A stretch of 30,485 nt of DNA from JARLFX01 sp036404255 (GCA_036404255.1 DASWOP010000127.1:1-30485), one strand, 5' to 3'. Positions 14,339-22,886 are shown, counted from the first letter of the stretch. The notes: generated by a model from the sequence alone, not told the origin. A program made the numbers and translations.

Positions 14339-14592
14339 ACTTCTTGGTTGGTGATTGGCAGCCAGGTGAATGAAGGAACAAAAATTCTGACTTCCGAATT
14401 CCTCTCGAAGAGATCTACAGCAGATCGGATTGCCGCCTCTCCCCACGTATCATGAAACATAGAAAGGGCTGCGGCCTTGGAAACTTTTCCGTTTTTGAAC
14501 CGTCTCCCATATAGGTTCCTTTGCATCTCATCTTTAGAACATCCCATTTGCGTTCTGGTACTTGTGGCTACGCTGTAATAAAAGGATCTCTC

Positions 14593-15771
14593 ATGCTGTC
14601 TCTCTCTTCTGCCCGATGTCTGCTGCTCGGCACCCTTCTCGTGAGCGGTTCTTCCGTCTCCTTCGCAGCGCAAACTCCTGCTGCAGCTACTTCCTCTGCC
14701 GGGCGCGCTGGGGGCACCGTCCAGACCATCACAGGAAGCGATCTCACGCTCAAGACTGATACTGGCCAGCTCTACACCGTGCACGTCAAAGATGGTGCGC
14801 GGCTCCTTCAGGTTCCTCCCGGCAGCAAGGATCTCTCCGCCGCCCAGCCCTTCGCTCTTTCGGATATCACTGCTGGTGACCGCATCCTCGTCAATGGCAC
14901 TCCCGGCGACGCGCCCGCATCCATCACCGCCGTTCGTATCGTCCTGATGAAGGAAGCAGCCATCGCTGATCTCCATGCGAAGGAGCAGGCCGACTGGCAA
15001 CATCGCGGCAGCGGTGGCCTGGTCAAATCGGTCGACTCCGCCGCGCAGACCATCTGGATTACCAGCGGCGGCAAGTCCGTCACCATTCAGCTGCAGCGCA
15101 ATACCATCCTGCGTCGTTACGCTCCGGATTCCGTCGCTTTCGAAAGCGCCCAGCCCGGCACCTTCGCCCAGATCCGCCCCGGTGACCAGCTCCGCGTCCG
15201 CGGCAGCCGCAGTGAAGATGGCACGATCATCACCGCAGATGAGGTCGTCAGCGGCTCCTTCCTGAACGTGGCAGGCCCCATCACCGCGGTCGATGCGACC
15301 CTCGGCACCCTCACCGTGAAGGACCTCACCACCAAGCGCAGCATCCTCGTGCACACTACCGCCGTTACCAGCCTGCGCAAGCTGGATGCCCGTGCCTCCG
15401 CCATGTTCCTTGCGCGGCTTAGCGGCACGAACGGCGCAGCCCACCCCGCCAGCGCCGCGCCAACTACCTCAACATCGCCCGCCGGAGCCCCCGAGTCCGC
15501 CCCGCGCACGCACCCCAATATGGACCTCGCCGCGATTATCCAGCGCATGCCCGCTATCACCCTGGCTGATCTTCACACTGGAGACGCCGTTATGCTCGTC
15601 GCCTCTGCCTCGAGCGATGCGACTACCAGCGTCACCGCCATCACCGTGCTCGGTGGTGTTGAGCAGGTTCTCTCCGCCACGCCCAAGGGTGGCCAGGTCA
15701 TGCAGCTCTCGCCCTTCAGCATGAGTGCCGGCGGCAGCGATATGTCAGAGATGGGCGGTAGCACGCAATAG
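14593..15771 (+). CDS. Exported protein with DUF5666-like repeats
   Basis: 392 residues from ATG 14593, preceded by AAAGGA at a good distance; an in-frame ATG 24 codons upstream would bury the signal peptide. Residues 1-26 (ending VSFAAQ) are a signal peptide. Three beta-rich modules follow: GGTVQTITGSDLTLKT at about 40, GGLVKSVDSAAQTIWI at about 140, and AGPITAVDATLGTLTV at about 230. These match the look of the DUF5666 family of small beta-barrel domains. A Pro/Ala/Ser-rich linker (about 275-310) and a Met/Gly/Ser-rich tail end the protein. Function is unknown. It is followed after 92 bases by the TonB-dependent receptor gene, and the two probably form an operon, suggesting a periplasmic or surface partner. 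Confidence 0.8.
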   Translation: MLSLSSARCLLLGTLLVSGSSVSFAAQTPAAATSSAGRAGGTVQTITGSDLTLKTDTGQLYTVHVKDGARLLQVPPGSKDLSAAQPFALSDITAGDRILVNGTPGDAPASITAVRIVLMKEAAIADLHAKEQADWQHRGSGGLVKSVDSAAQTIWITSGGKSVTIQLQRNTILRRYAPDSVAFESAQPGTFAQIRPGDQLRVRGSRSEDGTIITADEVVSGSFLNVAGPITAVDATLGTLTVKDLTTKRSILVHTTAVTSLRKLDARASAMFLARLSGTNGAAHPASAAPTTSTSPAGAPESAPRTHPNMDLAAIIQRMPAITLADLHTGDAVMLVASASSDATTSVTAITVLGGVEQVLSATPKGGQVMQLSPFSMSAGGSDMSEMGGSTQ

Positions 15772-15776
15772 CAATT

Positions 15777-15796
15777 CCCCGAGGAACCTGCCGGGG
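15777..15796 (+). other. Weak hairpin between the exported protein and receptor genes
   Basis: CCCCG (15777-15781) pairs with CGGGG (15792-15796). There is no T-run. It may moderate read-through into the receptor gene. Confidence 0.3.
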
Positions 15797-15863
15797 CGTC
15801 ACATTACGCATAGCTTTTTCCCATTTACTCGTGCAGAACCTTTGTCACGACTCAGGAGCACCA

Positions 15864-18800
15864 ATGTACTTTAGCAATACGCTCAGATCTTCGGCCGCAG
15901 TTATCGTTATCTCTCTTTCGGGCCTTTCTGCCAATGCGCAGACCGCCCCTGCCGCGCCGCAAACACTTGCAGCGGCTCAGGCAGCGCCCCCGGCTCCTGC
16001 AGCAGCCCCTGCCGGCACGCCTGCATCCGGAACCTCTGCCACCACTGGCGCGCTCCGTGGCCGCGCGGTAGACGCCACGAACGCCGTTATCCCCGGCGTT
16101 AGCGTCACCCTCTCTTCACCCAGCGGCCAGACCTTCACCACCACCTCCACCGGTGACGGTAGCTACCTCATTCCCAACGTTCCGCCCGGCACGTACACCG
16201 TCAACACCCAGGTCACCGGATTTACCTCCTACACCCGCGACAACGTAGTCATTACCGCCGCCACGGCCACCCGCGTCACCCTGCATCTCCAGCCGGCAGT
16301 CACCGCTACCGTCACCGTCACGGCAGACAACGCCCAGCAGCTCAGCGTCGCATCAGATGCTAACGCCAGCACGCTCACCCTCACGGGCAAAGACCTCGAC
16401 GCTCTCTCTGACGATCCTGACGAGCTCTCTGACGAGCTCAACGCCCTAGCGGGCCCTGCTGCTGGCCCCAACGGTGGTCAGATCTACATTGATGGTTTTA
16501 CCGGCGGCACGCTCCCGCCCAAGTCCTCCATCCGCGAGATTCGCATCAACCAGAACCCCTTCTCCGCGCAGTATGACCGCGTTGGCTTCGGACGTATCGA
16601 GGTCTTCACCAAGCCCGGTACTGACAAGCTCCACGGCCAGTTCACCGTGCAGGGTGGCGATAATAACTTCAATACTGCCGCGCTGGTTGGCGGCGTTCAG
16701 CAGCCGTCTTACCACACGCTCTTCTTCCAGGAGAGCGTCACCGGCCCCCTCTCCAGGAAGGCCTCTTATAGCCTCGGCTCCAACTACCGGAAGATCGAGG
16801 ATGATAATGTGATCAACACCACCATCCTGAACTCTGACAACAGCATCCATCCCAACTTCATCCAGTCCATCTTCTATCCGCAGAACCGTTTTGAGACCTC
16901 GCCGCGCCTGGACCTGCAGTTGACGTCCACAAACACCCTCACCGCGCGCTATCAGTTCGAGCACAACTCCGCCACCAATGCCGGTGTCGGTGGCAGCAGT
17001 CTCGCCACCGCCGGATACAACAGCTCCGAGACGGACAATGAGATCCAGCTCAGCGATTCACAGATCTTCGGTTCCCACGTCATCAGCGAAACACGCTTTG
17101 AATATGAGCACGACGCCAGCTCCACCACCGCGCTGAATCCCAATACCACAACCACCAGTGTTCAGGGAGCATTCACCGATTACGGTACAGCTACCGGTAT
17201 ACAGAACGACACCAGCAACCACTGGGAACTGCAGAGCTACACTTCCGTCGCGCTCACCAACCACTTCATCCGCTTTGGCGGACGGCTTCGCATCAACCAG
17301 GATGACAACACCAGCACAGCCGGCAATGCCGGAACCTTCACCTACGGCCAGGTCAATGTCCCGGCCAGCAGCCTTACCTTTCTGCCAGCGGGTTGCACTT
17401 CCACCGCTGTTGTCGACAACAGCGTGACGCCTCCTGCGACCTATTACCCCGTCACCGGCATCTGTAACTACGCTGTCACTCAGCAACTTGGCCGTACGGC
17501 TGCCTATGCGAACAACTTCGGCCCCACGCAGTTCAATTCAACCTATGGCAACCCCTCTCTCTCTGCTTCGCTCGCCGACCTTGGCCTCTACGTCGAAGAC
17601 GACTGGAAGATTCGCCCCACCTTTACTCTCAGTGCTGGTCTGCGTTACGAAACCCAGAACCGTATCAGCGATCATCACGATTTTGCTCCCCGAGTGTCCG
17701 TTGCCTGGGGACTGCTTCCACGCAACGGTGCACCGCGCTTTGTCCTTCGCGGAGGCTTCGGCATCTTCTATGACCGCTTTAACCTGAGCCAGTGGGAAAA
17801 CATCCAGCGCTACACCGGCGCGGCGGACGCTGAACAGCAGATTACCGTTAGCAGCACCACGAACCCAACGACTAAAATCACCATCCCTGTTGCCTGTCTT
17901 ACGACTGCCGCCTGCCAGAGCGGCGCGACTCCCACGGCACAGACCATCTACAGTCAGTCCTCTTCTCTACGCACTCCTTACACCATCCAGTCCAGCGTCT
18001 CACTCGAACATCAAATGACCAAAAGCTGGACTGCCACCGCTACATTCCTCAACTCGCACGGCGAGCATCAGTTCTTCTCGCAGAACCTCAAGGCCACCGG
18101 CGCCAGCACCAATAACAACTACCAGTACGTCTCCGAGGGGCTCTTCAAGCAGAACCAACTCATCATTCAGTCCAGCTACAAAGGTCCCTGGGGAACATCG
18201 CTCTTCGGCTTCTACATGCTCGGTCACGCCAAGGGTGATACGTCGAGCGCCAGCACCTTCCCCTCACAGCCCGGCAATATTCTCGCCGACTACGGTCGCA
18301 CTGCTTTTGACACGCGCCAGCGTCTCTTCTTCGGTGGTAGCGCTCAGTTGCCCTCGCACATCACCCTCAGTCCATTCATGATCGTCAATAGCGGGACCCC
18401 CTTCAATATCACCGTTGGGCAGGATCTCAATGGCGACAACATCTACAACGACCGTCCCTCCTTCGGTAGTTGCACCGGCATGAGCAGCCGCACTCAGAAG
18501 TACGGCTGCTTCAACAGCTCTCCAGCGGCCACAGATGCGCGCATCCCAGTCAACTACGGTCAGGGCCCGGCGCAGTTCACCTTCAATCTGCGCGCTACCA
18601 AGACCTTCGGTTTTGGCGCACTCACCGCTAAGGCCGCTGCAGCGAAGGCCCAGAGCCAGAATCAAGGCCCATCTGGCCCGCCTCCCGGTGGTGGTGGCGG
18701 ACACGGCGGCAGTCATGGTGGTGGTCCCGGCGGCGGCGGGGGAATGGGCTTTGGCGGCGGTGGCAGTAACACCGGGCACAAATATAATCTCACCTTCGGC

Positions 18801-18959
18801 GCACAGGCCCTGAATCTCTTCAATGTGGTCAACTACGCCGCGCCCAACGGTGTACTCAGCTCACCGCAGTTCGGCCAACAAACCAAGCTGGCAGGCCAGA
18901 TCTTCTCCAGCAATACGGCCGTACGCCGCATCATGCTGCAGACCAACTTCACCTTTTAA
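15864..18959 (+). CDS. TonB-dependent receptor, Oar-like, with carboxypeptidase-regulatory domain
   Basis: 1031 residues from ATG 15864, five bases after AGGAG; an upstream in-frame ATG lacks a site. The signal peptide covers about 1-26 (ends SANAQ) and is followed by an Ala/Pro-rich linker. At about 60-150 lies a carboxypeptidase-regulatory-like beta-sandwich (LRGRAVDATNAVIPGVSVTL, DGSYLIPNVPPGTYTV). A plug domain follows (about 160-260, GGQIYIDGFTGG, FSAQYDRVGFGRIEV), then a large outer-membrane barrel ending in TNFTF. Near the C-terminus is an unusual low-complexity loop of Gly, with His, Pro and Ser (about 935-975). Such receptors import large or scarce substrates with TonB energy. Substrate is unknown; the surroundings make a purine or ureide possible but unproven. 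Confidence 0.9.
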   Translation: MYFSNTLRSSAAVIVISLSGLSANAQTAPAAPQTLAAAQAAPPAPAAAPAGTPASGTSATTGALRGRAVDATNAVIPGVSVTLSSPSGQTFTTTSTGDGSYLIPNVPPGTYTVNTQVTGFTSYTRDNVVITAATATRVTLHLQPAVTATVTVTADNAQQLSVASDANASTLTLTGKDLDALSDDPDELSDELNALAGPAAGPNGGQIYIDGFTGGTLPPKSSIREIRINQNPFSAQYDRVGFGRIEVFTKPGTDKLHGQFTVQGGDNNFNTAALVGGVQQPSYHTLFFQESVTGPLSRKASYSLGSNYRKIEDDNVINTTILNSDNSIHPNFIQSIFYPQNRFETSPRLDLQLTSTNTLTARYQFEHNSATNAGVGGSSLATAGYNSSETDNEIQLSDSQIFGSHVISETRFEYEHDASSTTALNPNTTTTSVQGAFTDYGTATGIQNDTSNHWELQSYTSVALTNHFIRFGGRLRINQDDNTSTAGNAGTFTYGQVNVPASSLTFLPAGCTSTAVVDNSVTPPATYYPVTGICNYAVTQQLGRTAAYANNFGPTQFNSTYGNPSLSASLADLGLYVEDDWKIRPTFTLSAGLRYETQNRISDHHDFAPRVSVAWGLLPRNGAPRFVLRGGFGIFYDRFNLSQWENIQRYTGAADAEQQITVSSTTNPTTKITIPVACLTTAACQSGATPTAQTIYSQSSSLRTPYTIQSSVSLEHQMTKSWTATATFLNSHGEHQFFSQNLKATGASTNNNYQYVSEGLFKQNQLIIQSSYKGPWGTSLFGFYMLGHAKGDTSSASTFPSQPGNILADYGRTAFDTRQRLFFGGSAQLPSHITLSPFMIVNSGTPFNITVGQDLNGDNIYNDRPSFGSCTGMSSRTQKYGCFNSSPAATDARIPVNYGQGPAQFTFNLRATKTFGFGALTAKAAAAKAQSQNQGPSGPPPGGGGGHGGSHGGGPGGGGGMGFGGGGSNTGHKYNLTFGAQALNLFNVVNYAAPNGVLSSPQFGQQTKLAGQIFSSNTAVRRIMLQTNFTF

Positions 18960-18971
18960 CTAAAACAAGGC

Positions 18972-19078
18972 TCAGCACGGATTTAACGGAAAAAACGGAT
19001 CCCAGCGGATAAAGGTTTAAGAATTTAATTCCTTGTCTTATCCGTGTTGATCCGTTTTTTCCGTTAAATCCGTGCTGA
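18972..19078. terminator. 107-base hairpin, bidirectional terminator or extragenic repeat
   Basis: Thirty-base arms (18972-19001, starting TCAGCACGGATTTAACGG, and 19049-19078, ending CCGTTAAATCCGTGCTGA) are perfectly complementary. After a 4x4 internal loop, CGGATAA (19006-19012) pairs with TTATCCG (19038-19044). The tip is AT-rich. A TTTTTA run follows at 19081. It lies between the convergent receptor and dehydrogenase genes. Confidence 0.8.
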
Positions 19079-19097
19079 AGTTTTTATTCTTTACAAG

Positions 19098-20462
19098 CTA
19101 CGCGATAACCACCGTCTTCGTGTTCATGAACTCCCGCATGCCCGCGGCGCTCAACTCGCGCCCATATCCTGAGCTCTTCACGCCGCCAAACGGAAGCCGC
19201 GGATCAGACCGCACCATCCCGTTCAAATAGACAGTGCCAACTTCCAACTCCGCCACAAACCTCTGCTGCTCGGCGGGGTCGCGTGTCCAGGCCGAAGCAC
19301 CCAGCCCAAACGGCGTATCGTTAGCCAGCTCGATCGCGTCGTCGATGCCGCTCACGCGATACAGTAGCGCCACCGGGCCAAAGAACTCCTCCCGCGCAAT
19401 CGCCGCGCCTCGTGGCACGCCTGCAATCACGGTTGGCTGAAAGAAATTTCCTTTGCCCTTCACCCGCTCGCCGCCACACAGAATCTTGCCGCCGGCTGCC
19501 ACTGTGGCCTTCACCTGCGCCTGTAGTTCATCCAGAATCGCCGGTGTCGCCAGCGGCCCCAGGTCATTCTCCGGCAGCATCGGATCGCCAACCTTCAACG
19601 CGCGCATGCCCGTCACAAATGCCTTCTCAAACACATCGTAGACGCTCTCATCCACAATAAAACGCTTGCCCGCAATGCAACTCTGGCCCGTATTCACCGT
19701 GCGCGCTTTTATCGCCGTCGTCACCGCGGCCTGCAGGTCAGCCGTCGGCATTACGATGAACGGATCACTTCCGCCAAGCTCCATCACCGTCTTCTTCAGT
19801 AGCCAGCCAGCCTGCGCCGCAACGGATTTTCCTGCCCGCTCACTGCCCGTCACCGTTACCGCCGCCACGCGCTTGTCGGCAATCACCGCCTCCACCTGCT
19901 GCGCGCCAATCAGCAGCGTCTGAAAGCTGCCGCGAGGAAATCCCGCCCGCCGGATCAGCGCCTCAATCGCCAGCGCGCACTGCGGCACGTTGGATGCATG
20001 CTTCAGCAGCCCCACATTACCTGCCATCAGCGTCGGCGCGGCAAAGCGAAAGACCTGCCACAGCGGATAGTTCCACGGCATGATTGCCAATATCACGCCC
20101 AGCGGATCGTAGCGCACATAGCTGCGGCTCGCCTCGGTGCGGACGACCTCCGGAGCCAGGATCTTGCCTGCATTCTCCGCGTAGTAGCGACAACCCGTCG
20201 CGCACTTCAGCGCCTCGGCACGCGCCCCGGCAATCGGCTTGCCCATCTCGCTGGTCATCAGCGCGGCCAGTTCATCGGCCTCCTGCTCAATCAGCACCGC
20301 AAGCTTGCGCATCCATAGCGCACGATCATTCAGTGCTGTTTCGCGATAGCTCTTCGCCGCTGCCGCTGCTATTGCGATCTTCTGCTGCAGTGCATCGTCA
20401 CTCAGAGGCTCAAAGCTCCTGAGCAACTCCCCATTCGCCGGATTGATGGATTGAATCGCCAT
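19098..20462 (-). CDS. Aldehyde dehydrogenase, Sad/YneI-type succinate semialdehyde dehydrogenase
   Basis: 454 residues from ATG 20462, chosen because MAIQSINPANGE is the family N-terminus; an upstream GTG would add 21 atypical residues. It oxidises an aldehyde to an acid with NAD(P)+. Seen: MPWNYPLWQ (128-136), VTGSERAGK, the general-base Glu 228 in ELGGSDPF, catalytic Cys 262 in NTGQSCIAGKR, and PRLPFGGVKSSGYGREL near the end. Short length and ELGGSDPF resemble E. coli Sad. The upstream amidohydrolase ends 54 bases before this start, so the two are likely one transcript. That context suggests a role on a product of ureide breakdown, but the true substrate is not readable. Confidence 0.85.
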   Translation of the reverse strand: MAIQSINPANGELLRSFEPLSDDALQQKIAIAAAAAKSYRETALNDRALWMRKLAVLIEQEADELAALMTSEMGKPIAGARAEALKCATGCRYYAENAGKILAPEVVRTEASRSYVRYDPLGVILAIMPWNYPLWQVFRFAAPTLMAGNVGLLKHASNVPQCALAIEALIRRAGFPRGSFQTLLIGAQQVEAVIADKRVAAVTVTGSERAGKSVAAQAGWLLKKTVMELGGSDPFIVMPTADLQAAVTTAIKARTVNTGQSCIAGKRFIVDESVYDVFEKAFVTGMRALKVGDPMLPENDLGPLATPAILDELQAQVKATVAAGGKILCGGERVKGKGNFFQPTVIAGVPRGAAIAREEFFGPVALLYRVSGIDDAIELANDTPFGLGASAWTRDPAEQQRFVAELEVGTVYLNGMVRSDPRLPFGGVKSSGYGRELSAAGMREFMNTKTVVIA

Positions 20463-20515
20463 ATCTAAGCAGCTTACTGCGCTCAGCAGATGTATGCCAG
20501 CCTGCGCGCTACGCC

Positions 20516-21796
20516 CTACTCGCACGCCAGCTGCGCCAGCGTCGCCGCCAGCACTCTCGCTCCACGTGTAATAGCCTCCGGAGCAGCATACTCATCCGGC
20601 CGATGGCTTACACCGCCGCGGCAGGGAATAAAGATCATCGTCACCGGAGCGATCCGTGCCATAAACAGCGAGTCGTGATACGCCCGGCTCACCATCTTCT
20701 TGTACGTGATGCCTTCCGCTTTGCAGATGCTCTCGATCAACTCTACAATGTGCGTGGAAGACTGCGCCGGTTCATCCGCATTCACCTGCGTCTCCGTGAT
20801 GGTTACGCCGCGCCGCTTACGGATGTCATCCACTTCAGTACGCACCCTCTGCATCACACCCTCGCGCCGCGCCGGGTCCGTATCGCGGATATCCACCTGC
20901 AGCAGCACCCTCGAAGGCACGCTGTTCACCGCCCCCGGATGCACGTCGCACGTGCCCACCGTCGCCACCGTGTTGATCGAGCCCGTCGCCAGCGCATTCT
21001 TCTCAATACTCAGAATGATCTCCGCCGCAGCGCACAGCGCGTCCTTGCGGTCTGGCATCAGCAGCGCTCCGGCATGTCCGCCGAAGCCCTCGATCAGAAA
21101 CTTGTATCCCGCTGGCGCCGCAATGTCGGTCACAATGCCCAGCTCAATACCTTCGCGCTCCAGCAGCGGTCCCTGCTCAATGTGCAATTCCACAAATGCG
21201 CTGTAGTAGTGTTCCGGCAGTTTCACGCTCGCCAGCGTGCCTTTGAATCCGCTCGCCCGCCGCCGCTCCGCCATTGTCACTTCTTCTTTGTCCTGCAGCG
21301 CGTCGGCCCTCTCCGGATCGATCGTGCCCGCCAGCAGCCTGCTCCCGATGCACCCAATCCCAAACCGCGTCGGCTCTTCCGACGTGAACATCAGCAGCTC
21401 TATGGAACGCTGGTGCTTTAGGCCACTCGCCTTGATCGCCCGCAGCGCCTCCAGCCCGCCCAGCACGCCCACCGTGCCGTCATACATCCCGGCAAAGGGA
21501 ATGGCATCTGTGTGCGAACCCGTGCCCACCACGGGCAGCTCCGGCTCCGTGCCTTCCAACCGGATGAACGTATTGCCCACAGCATCCTCGCGCACGCGTA
21601 GCCCGGCATCGTGGGCAGTTTGTTTCAGCCACGCCCGCGCCTTCATATCGTTTTCGCTGAAGACCACGCGCGACACCGCAACGTCCTCCGGTTTCGCCGG
21701 GTCCTGCTCACAATCCGTGATGCGGCTCAGCGTCCGCAACTCACCCAACAGCCGTGCCTCATCGATTTCAATGCTCTTGCTCACCTCAACCGCCAT
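20516..21796 (-). CDS. Ureidoglycolate amidohydrolase (plant UAH-like, M20 family)
   Basis: 426 residues of the M20 metallopeptidase/amidohydrolase fold with two metals. The segments GSHTDAIPFAGMYDGTVGVLG (in parts GSHTDAIPFAGMYDG) and FTSEEPTRFGIGCIGSRLLAG resemble the plant ureidoglycolate amidohydrolase more than allantoate amidohydrolase, which has GSHLDTVPNAG and FSEEEGTRFG. Probable metal ligands are H95, D106, E141 and H205 (in ELHIEQGP). UAH converts ureidoglycolate to glyoxylate, CO2 and two ammonia. GGGAG lies 6 bases before the ATG. The neighbouring ureidoglycine aminohydrolase supplies its substrate. The alternative is an N-carbamoyl-amino-acid hydrolase of the same family. Confidence 0.78.
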   Translation of the reverse strand: MAVEVSKSIEIDEARLLGELRTLSRITDCEQDPAKPEDVAVSRVVFSENDMKARAWLKQTAHDAGLRVREDAVGNTFIRLEGTEPELPVVGTGSHTDAIPFAGMYDGTVGVLGGLEALRAIKASGLKHQRSIELLMFTSEEPTRFGIGCIGSRLLAGTIDPERADALQDKEEVTMAERRRASGFKGTLASVKLPEHYYSAFVELHIEQGPLLEREGIELGIVTDIAAPAGYKFLIEGFGGHAGALLMPDRKDALCAAAEIILSIEKNALATGSINTVATVGTCDVHPGAVNSVPSRVLLQVDIRDTDPARREGVMQRVRTEVDDIRKRRGVTITETQVNADEPAQSSTHIVELIESICKAEGITYKKMVSRAYHDSLFMARIAPVTMIFIPCRGGVSHRPDEYAAPEAITRGARVLAATLAQLACE

Positions 21797-21822
21797 TCGT
21801 AACTCCCATTATGTTTACATCT

Positions 21823-21854
21823 GTCATTCTGAGCGAAGCGAAGAATCTGCTTTT
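21823..21854 (+). repeat. Dispersed GTCATTC repeat, copy 5
   Basis: Begins GTCATTCTGAGCGAAGCGAA and ends GAATCTGCTTTT. This copy is the closest to the consensus. It lies between the UAH and AllE genes. Confidence 0.85.
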
Positions 21855-21889
21855 GTCTTGGTCGTTGTCTTAATCGTCATTTCCGGTTC

Positions 21890-21911
21890 TATCACTGTCA
21901 TCACCGTTAAG
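21890..21911 (+). repeat. TATCAC-GTCATCACCGTTAAG repeat, copy A
   Basis: The 22 bases from TATCACTGTCATC to ACCGTTAAG match 27013-27034 with one difference. The copy lies 13 bases past the end of allE on the minus strand, in the same gap as dispersed repeat copy 5. Confidence 0.6.
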
Positions 21912-21924
21912 TCTGTAAGTCGAA

Positions 21925-22662
21925 CTACCCCAGCGGATGTCGGTTCCAATCCTTGTAAATCAAATACCGAGCCGGCGTCTTTCCCACCGAGCAGAACCAC
22001 TGCGGGCAGTACGGCGCCATGTAAATAAAATCGCCCTTCTGCACCGGATACCACTTCTCGCCCAGCCGGTACACGCCGCCGCCATCCAGCATCAGCAGCC
22101 CATGTTCCATCACGTGGATCTCCACCTGGCTCAGTCCCGCGCCCGGCTGAAACTCCATCGTGTTCACTGCAAAATCTATCGCCGGATCATCTGGCAGCAG
22201 CGCCCGTACCTGCAGCCACTCATCGCCATTCAGTGCGACGGGAGCCACATTCTGCTCTTTGCCGATGACGACCTCCGCAGCAGCCGCGCCGCCCAGCGTC
22301 TTGTACGCCTTCTCGATCACCACCACCCGGCTCTGCCGCGCCGCGGTCACCGTATGTTGCGTGCCCGCAGGCAGATACGCATATCCGCCCGGCCAAAGCG
22401 TCGATTTCTTCCCCTCGTCTACCACCACCGAGCCATCGATCACATACAGAAAGCGCTGCGTGAATGCAGGCACCGTGCCCAGCGTTCCGCCGTTCTCCAT
22501 CTCCGCCATGTACTCCGTGAATCCCGCGCCACGCGCCGGTCCCACATGCACAATCGCCGTTGCGTTCTTCATCCCCGGCAGCGGTGCGCGCACAAAACTG
22601 TCCGGCGTCAGCAGCATGTGGTCCCGCTCATAGGCGCTGCGTGTCTCTCCAAGATTCTGCAA
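21925..22662 (-). CDS. allE: (S)-ureidoglycine aminohydrolase
   Basis: 245 residues from a TTG at 22662, chosen because GGAGG sits 7 bases upstream and the family N-terminus (about 245-261 residues) fits; the frame is open further upstream but runs through an extragenic repeat. It converts ureidoglycine to ureidoglycolate and ammonia. It is a double-cupin protein: cupin 1 at about 45-120 (RFLYVIDGSVVV, YAYLPAGTQH) and cupin 2 at about 165-235. Manganese ligands match the plant and E. coli enzymes: E181, H183 and H187 (VEIHVMEHG) and Q221 (CPQW), with the substrate Lys in YKDWNR. Its neighbours are the enzymes before and after it in the pathway. Confidence 0.92.
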   Translation of the reverse strand: MQNLGETRSAYERDHMLLTPDSFVRAPLPGMKNATAIVHVGPARGAGFTEYMAEMENGGTLGTVPAFTQRFLYVIDGSVVVDEGKKSTLWPGGYAYLPAGTQHTVTAARQSRVVVIEKAYKTLGGAAAAEVVIGKEQNVAPVALNGDEWLQVRALLPDDPAIDFAVNTMEFQPGAGLSQVEIHVMEHGLLMLDGGGVYRLGEKWYPVQKGDFIYMAPYCPQWFCSVGKTPARYLIYKDWNRHPLG

Positions 22663-22719
22663 TTCCGTTCCTCCCAGCCTTCTGCGTGATCCTCTTATTT
22701 TTACTCTTTTAAACCTTCT

Positions 22720-22750
22720 GTCATTCTGAGCGCAGCGAAGAATCTGCTTT
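22720..22750 (+). repeat. Dispersed GTCATTC repeat, copy 6
   Basis: Begins GTCATTCTGAGCGCAGCGAA and ends GAATCTGCTTT. It lies just upstream of the allE start. Confidence 0.82.
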
Positions 22751-22855
22751 AAATATCTACGACCAGCCAAGCAATACTTAACACAGAGAATCTTTTCCAT
22801 CTCCAGTGGAATCTATCCAGAAGAAGAGGAAGAATAGATTCTATCCCCACACGAT

Positions 22856-22886
22856 TTATCAAACGATAAGATTTGACAAACGATAA
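22856..22886. promoter_or_regulatory. Candidate Fur/PerR-family operator and promoter
   Basis: TTATC-AAAC-GATAA (22856-22869) is a perfect dyad, and a second half-matching TGAC-AAAC-GATAA follows at 22874-22886. TTGACA (22873-22878) lies inside and is followed 15 bases later by TATCTA (22894-22899), a possible promoter whose start would fall a few bases before the GTG of the regulator gene. This fits autoregulation. Confidence 0.5.

Noticed and set aside
14527..15444. Minus-strand frame opposite the exported protein
   Set aside because: It covers a gene with a signal peptide and ribosome site on the plus strand and has no family features in this part.
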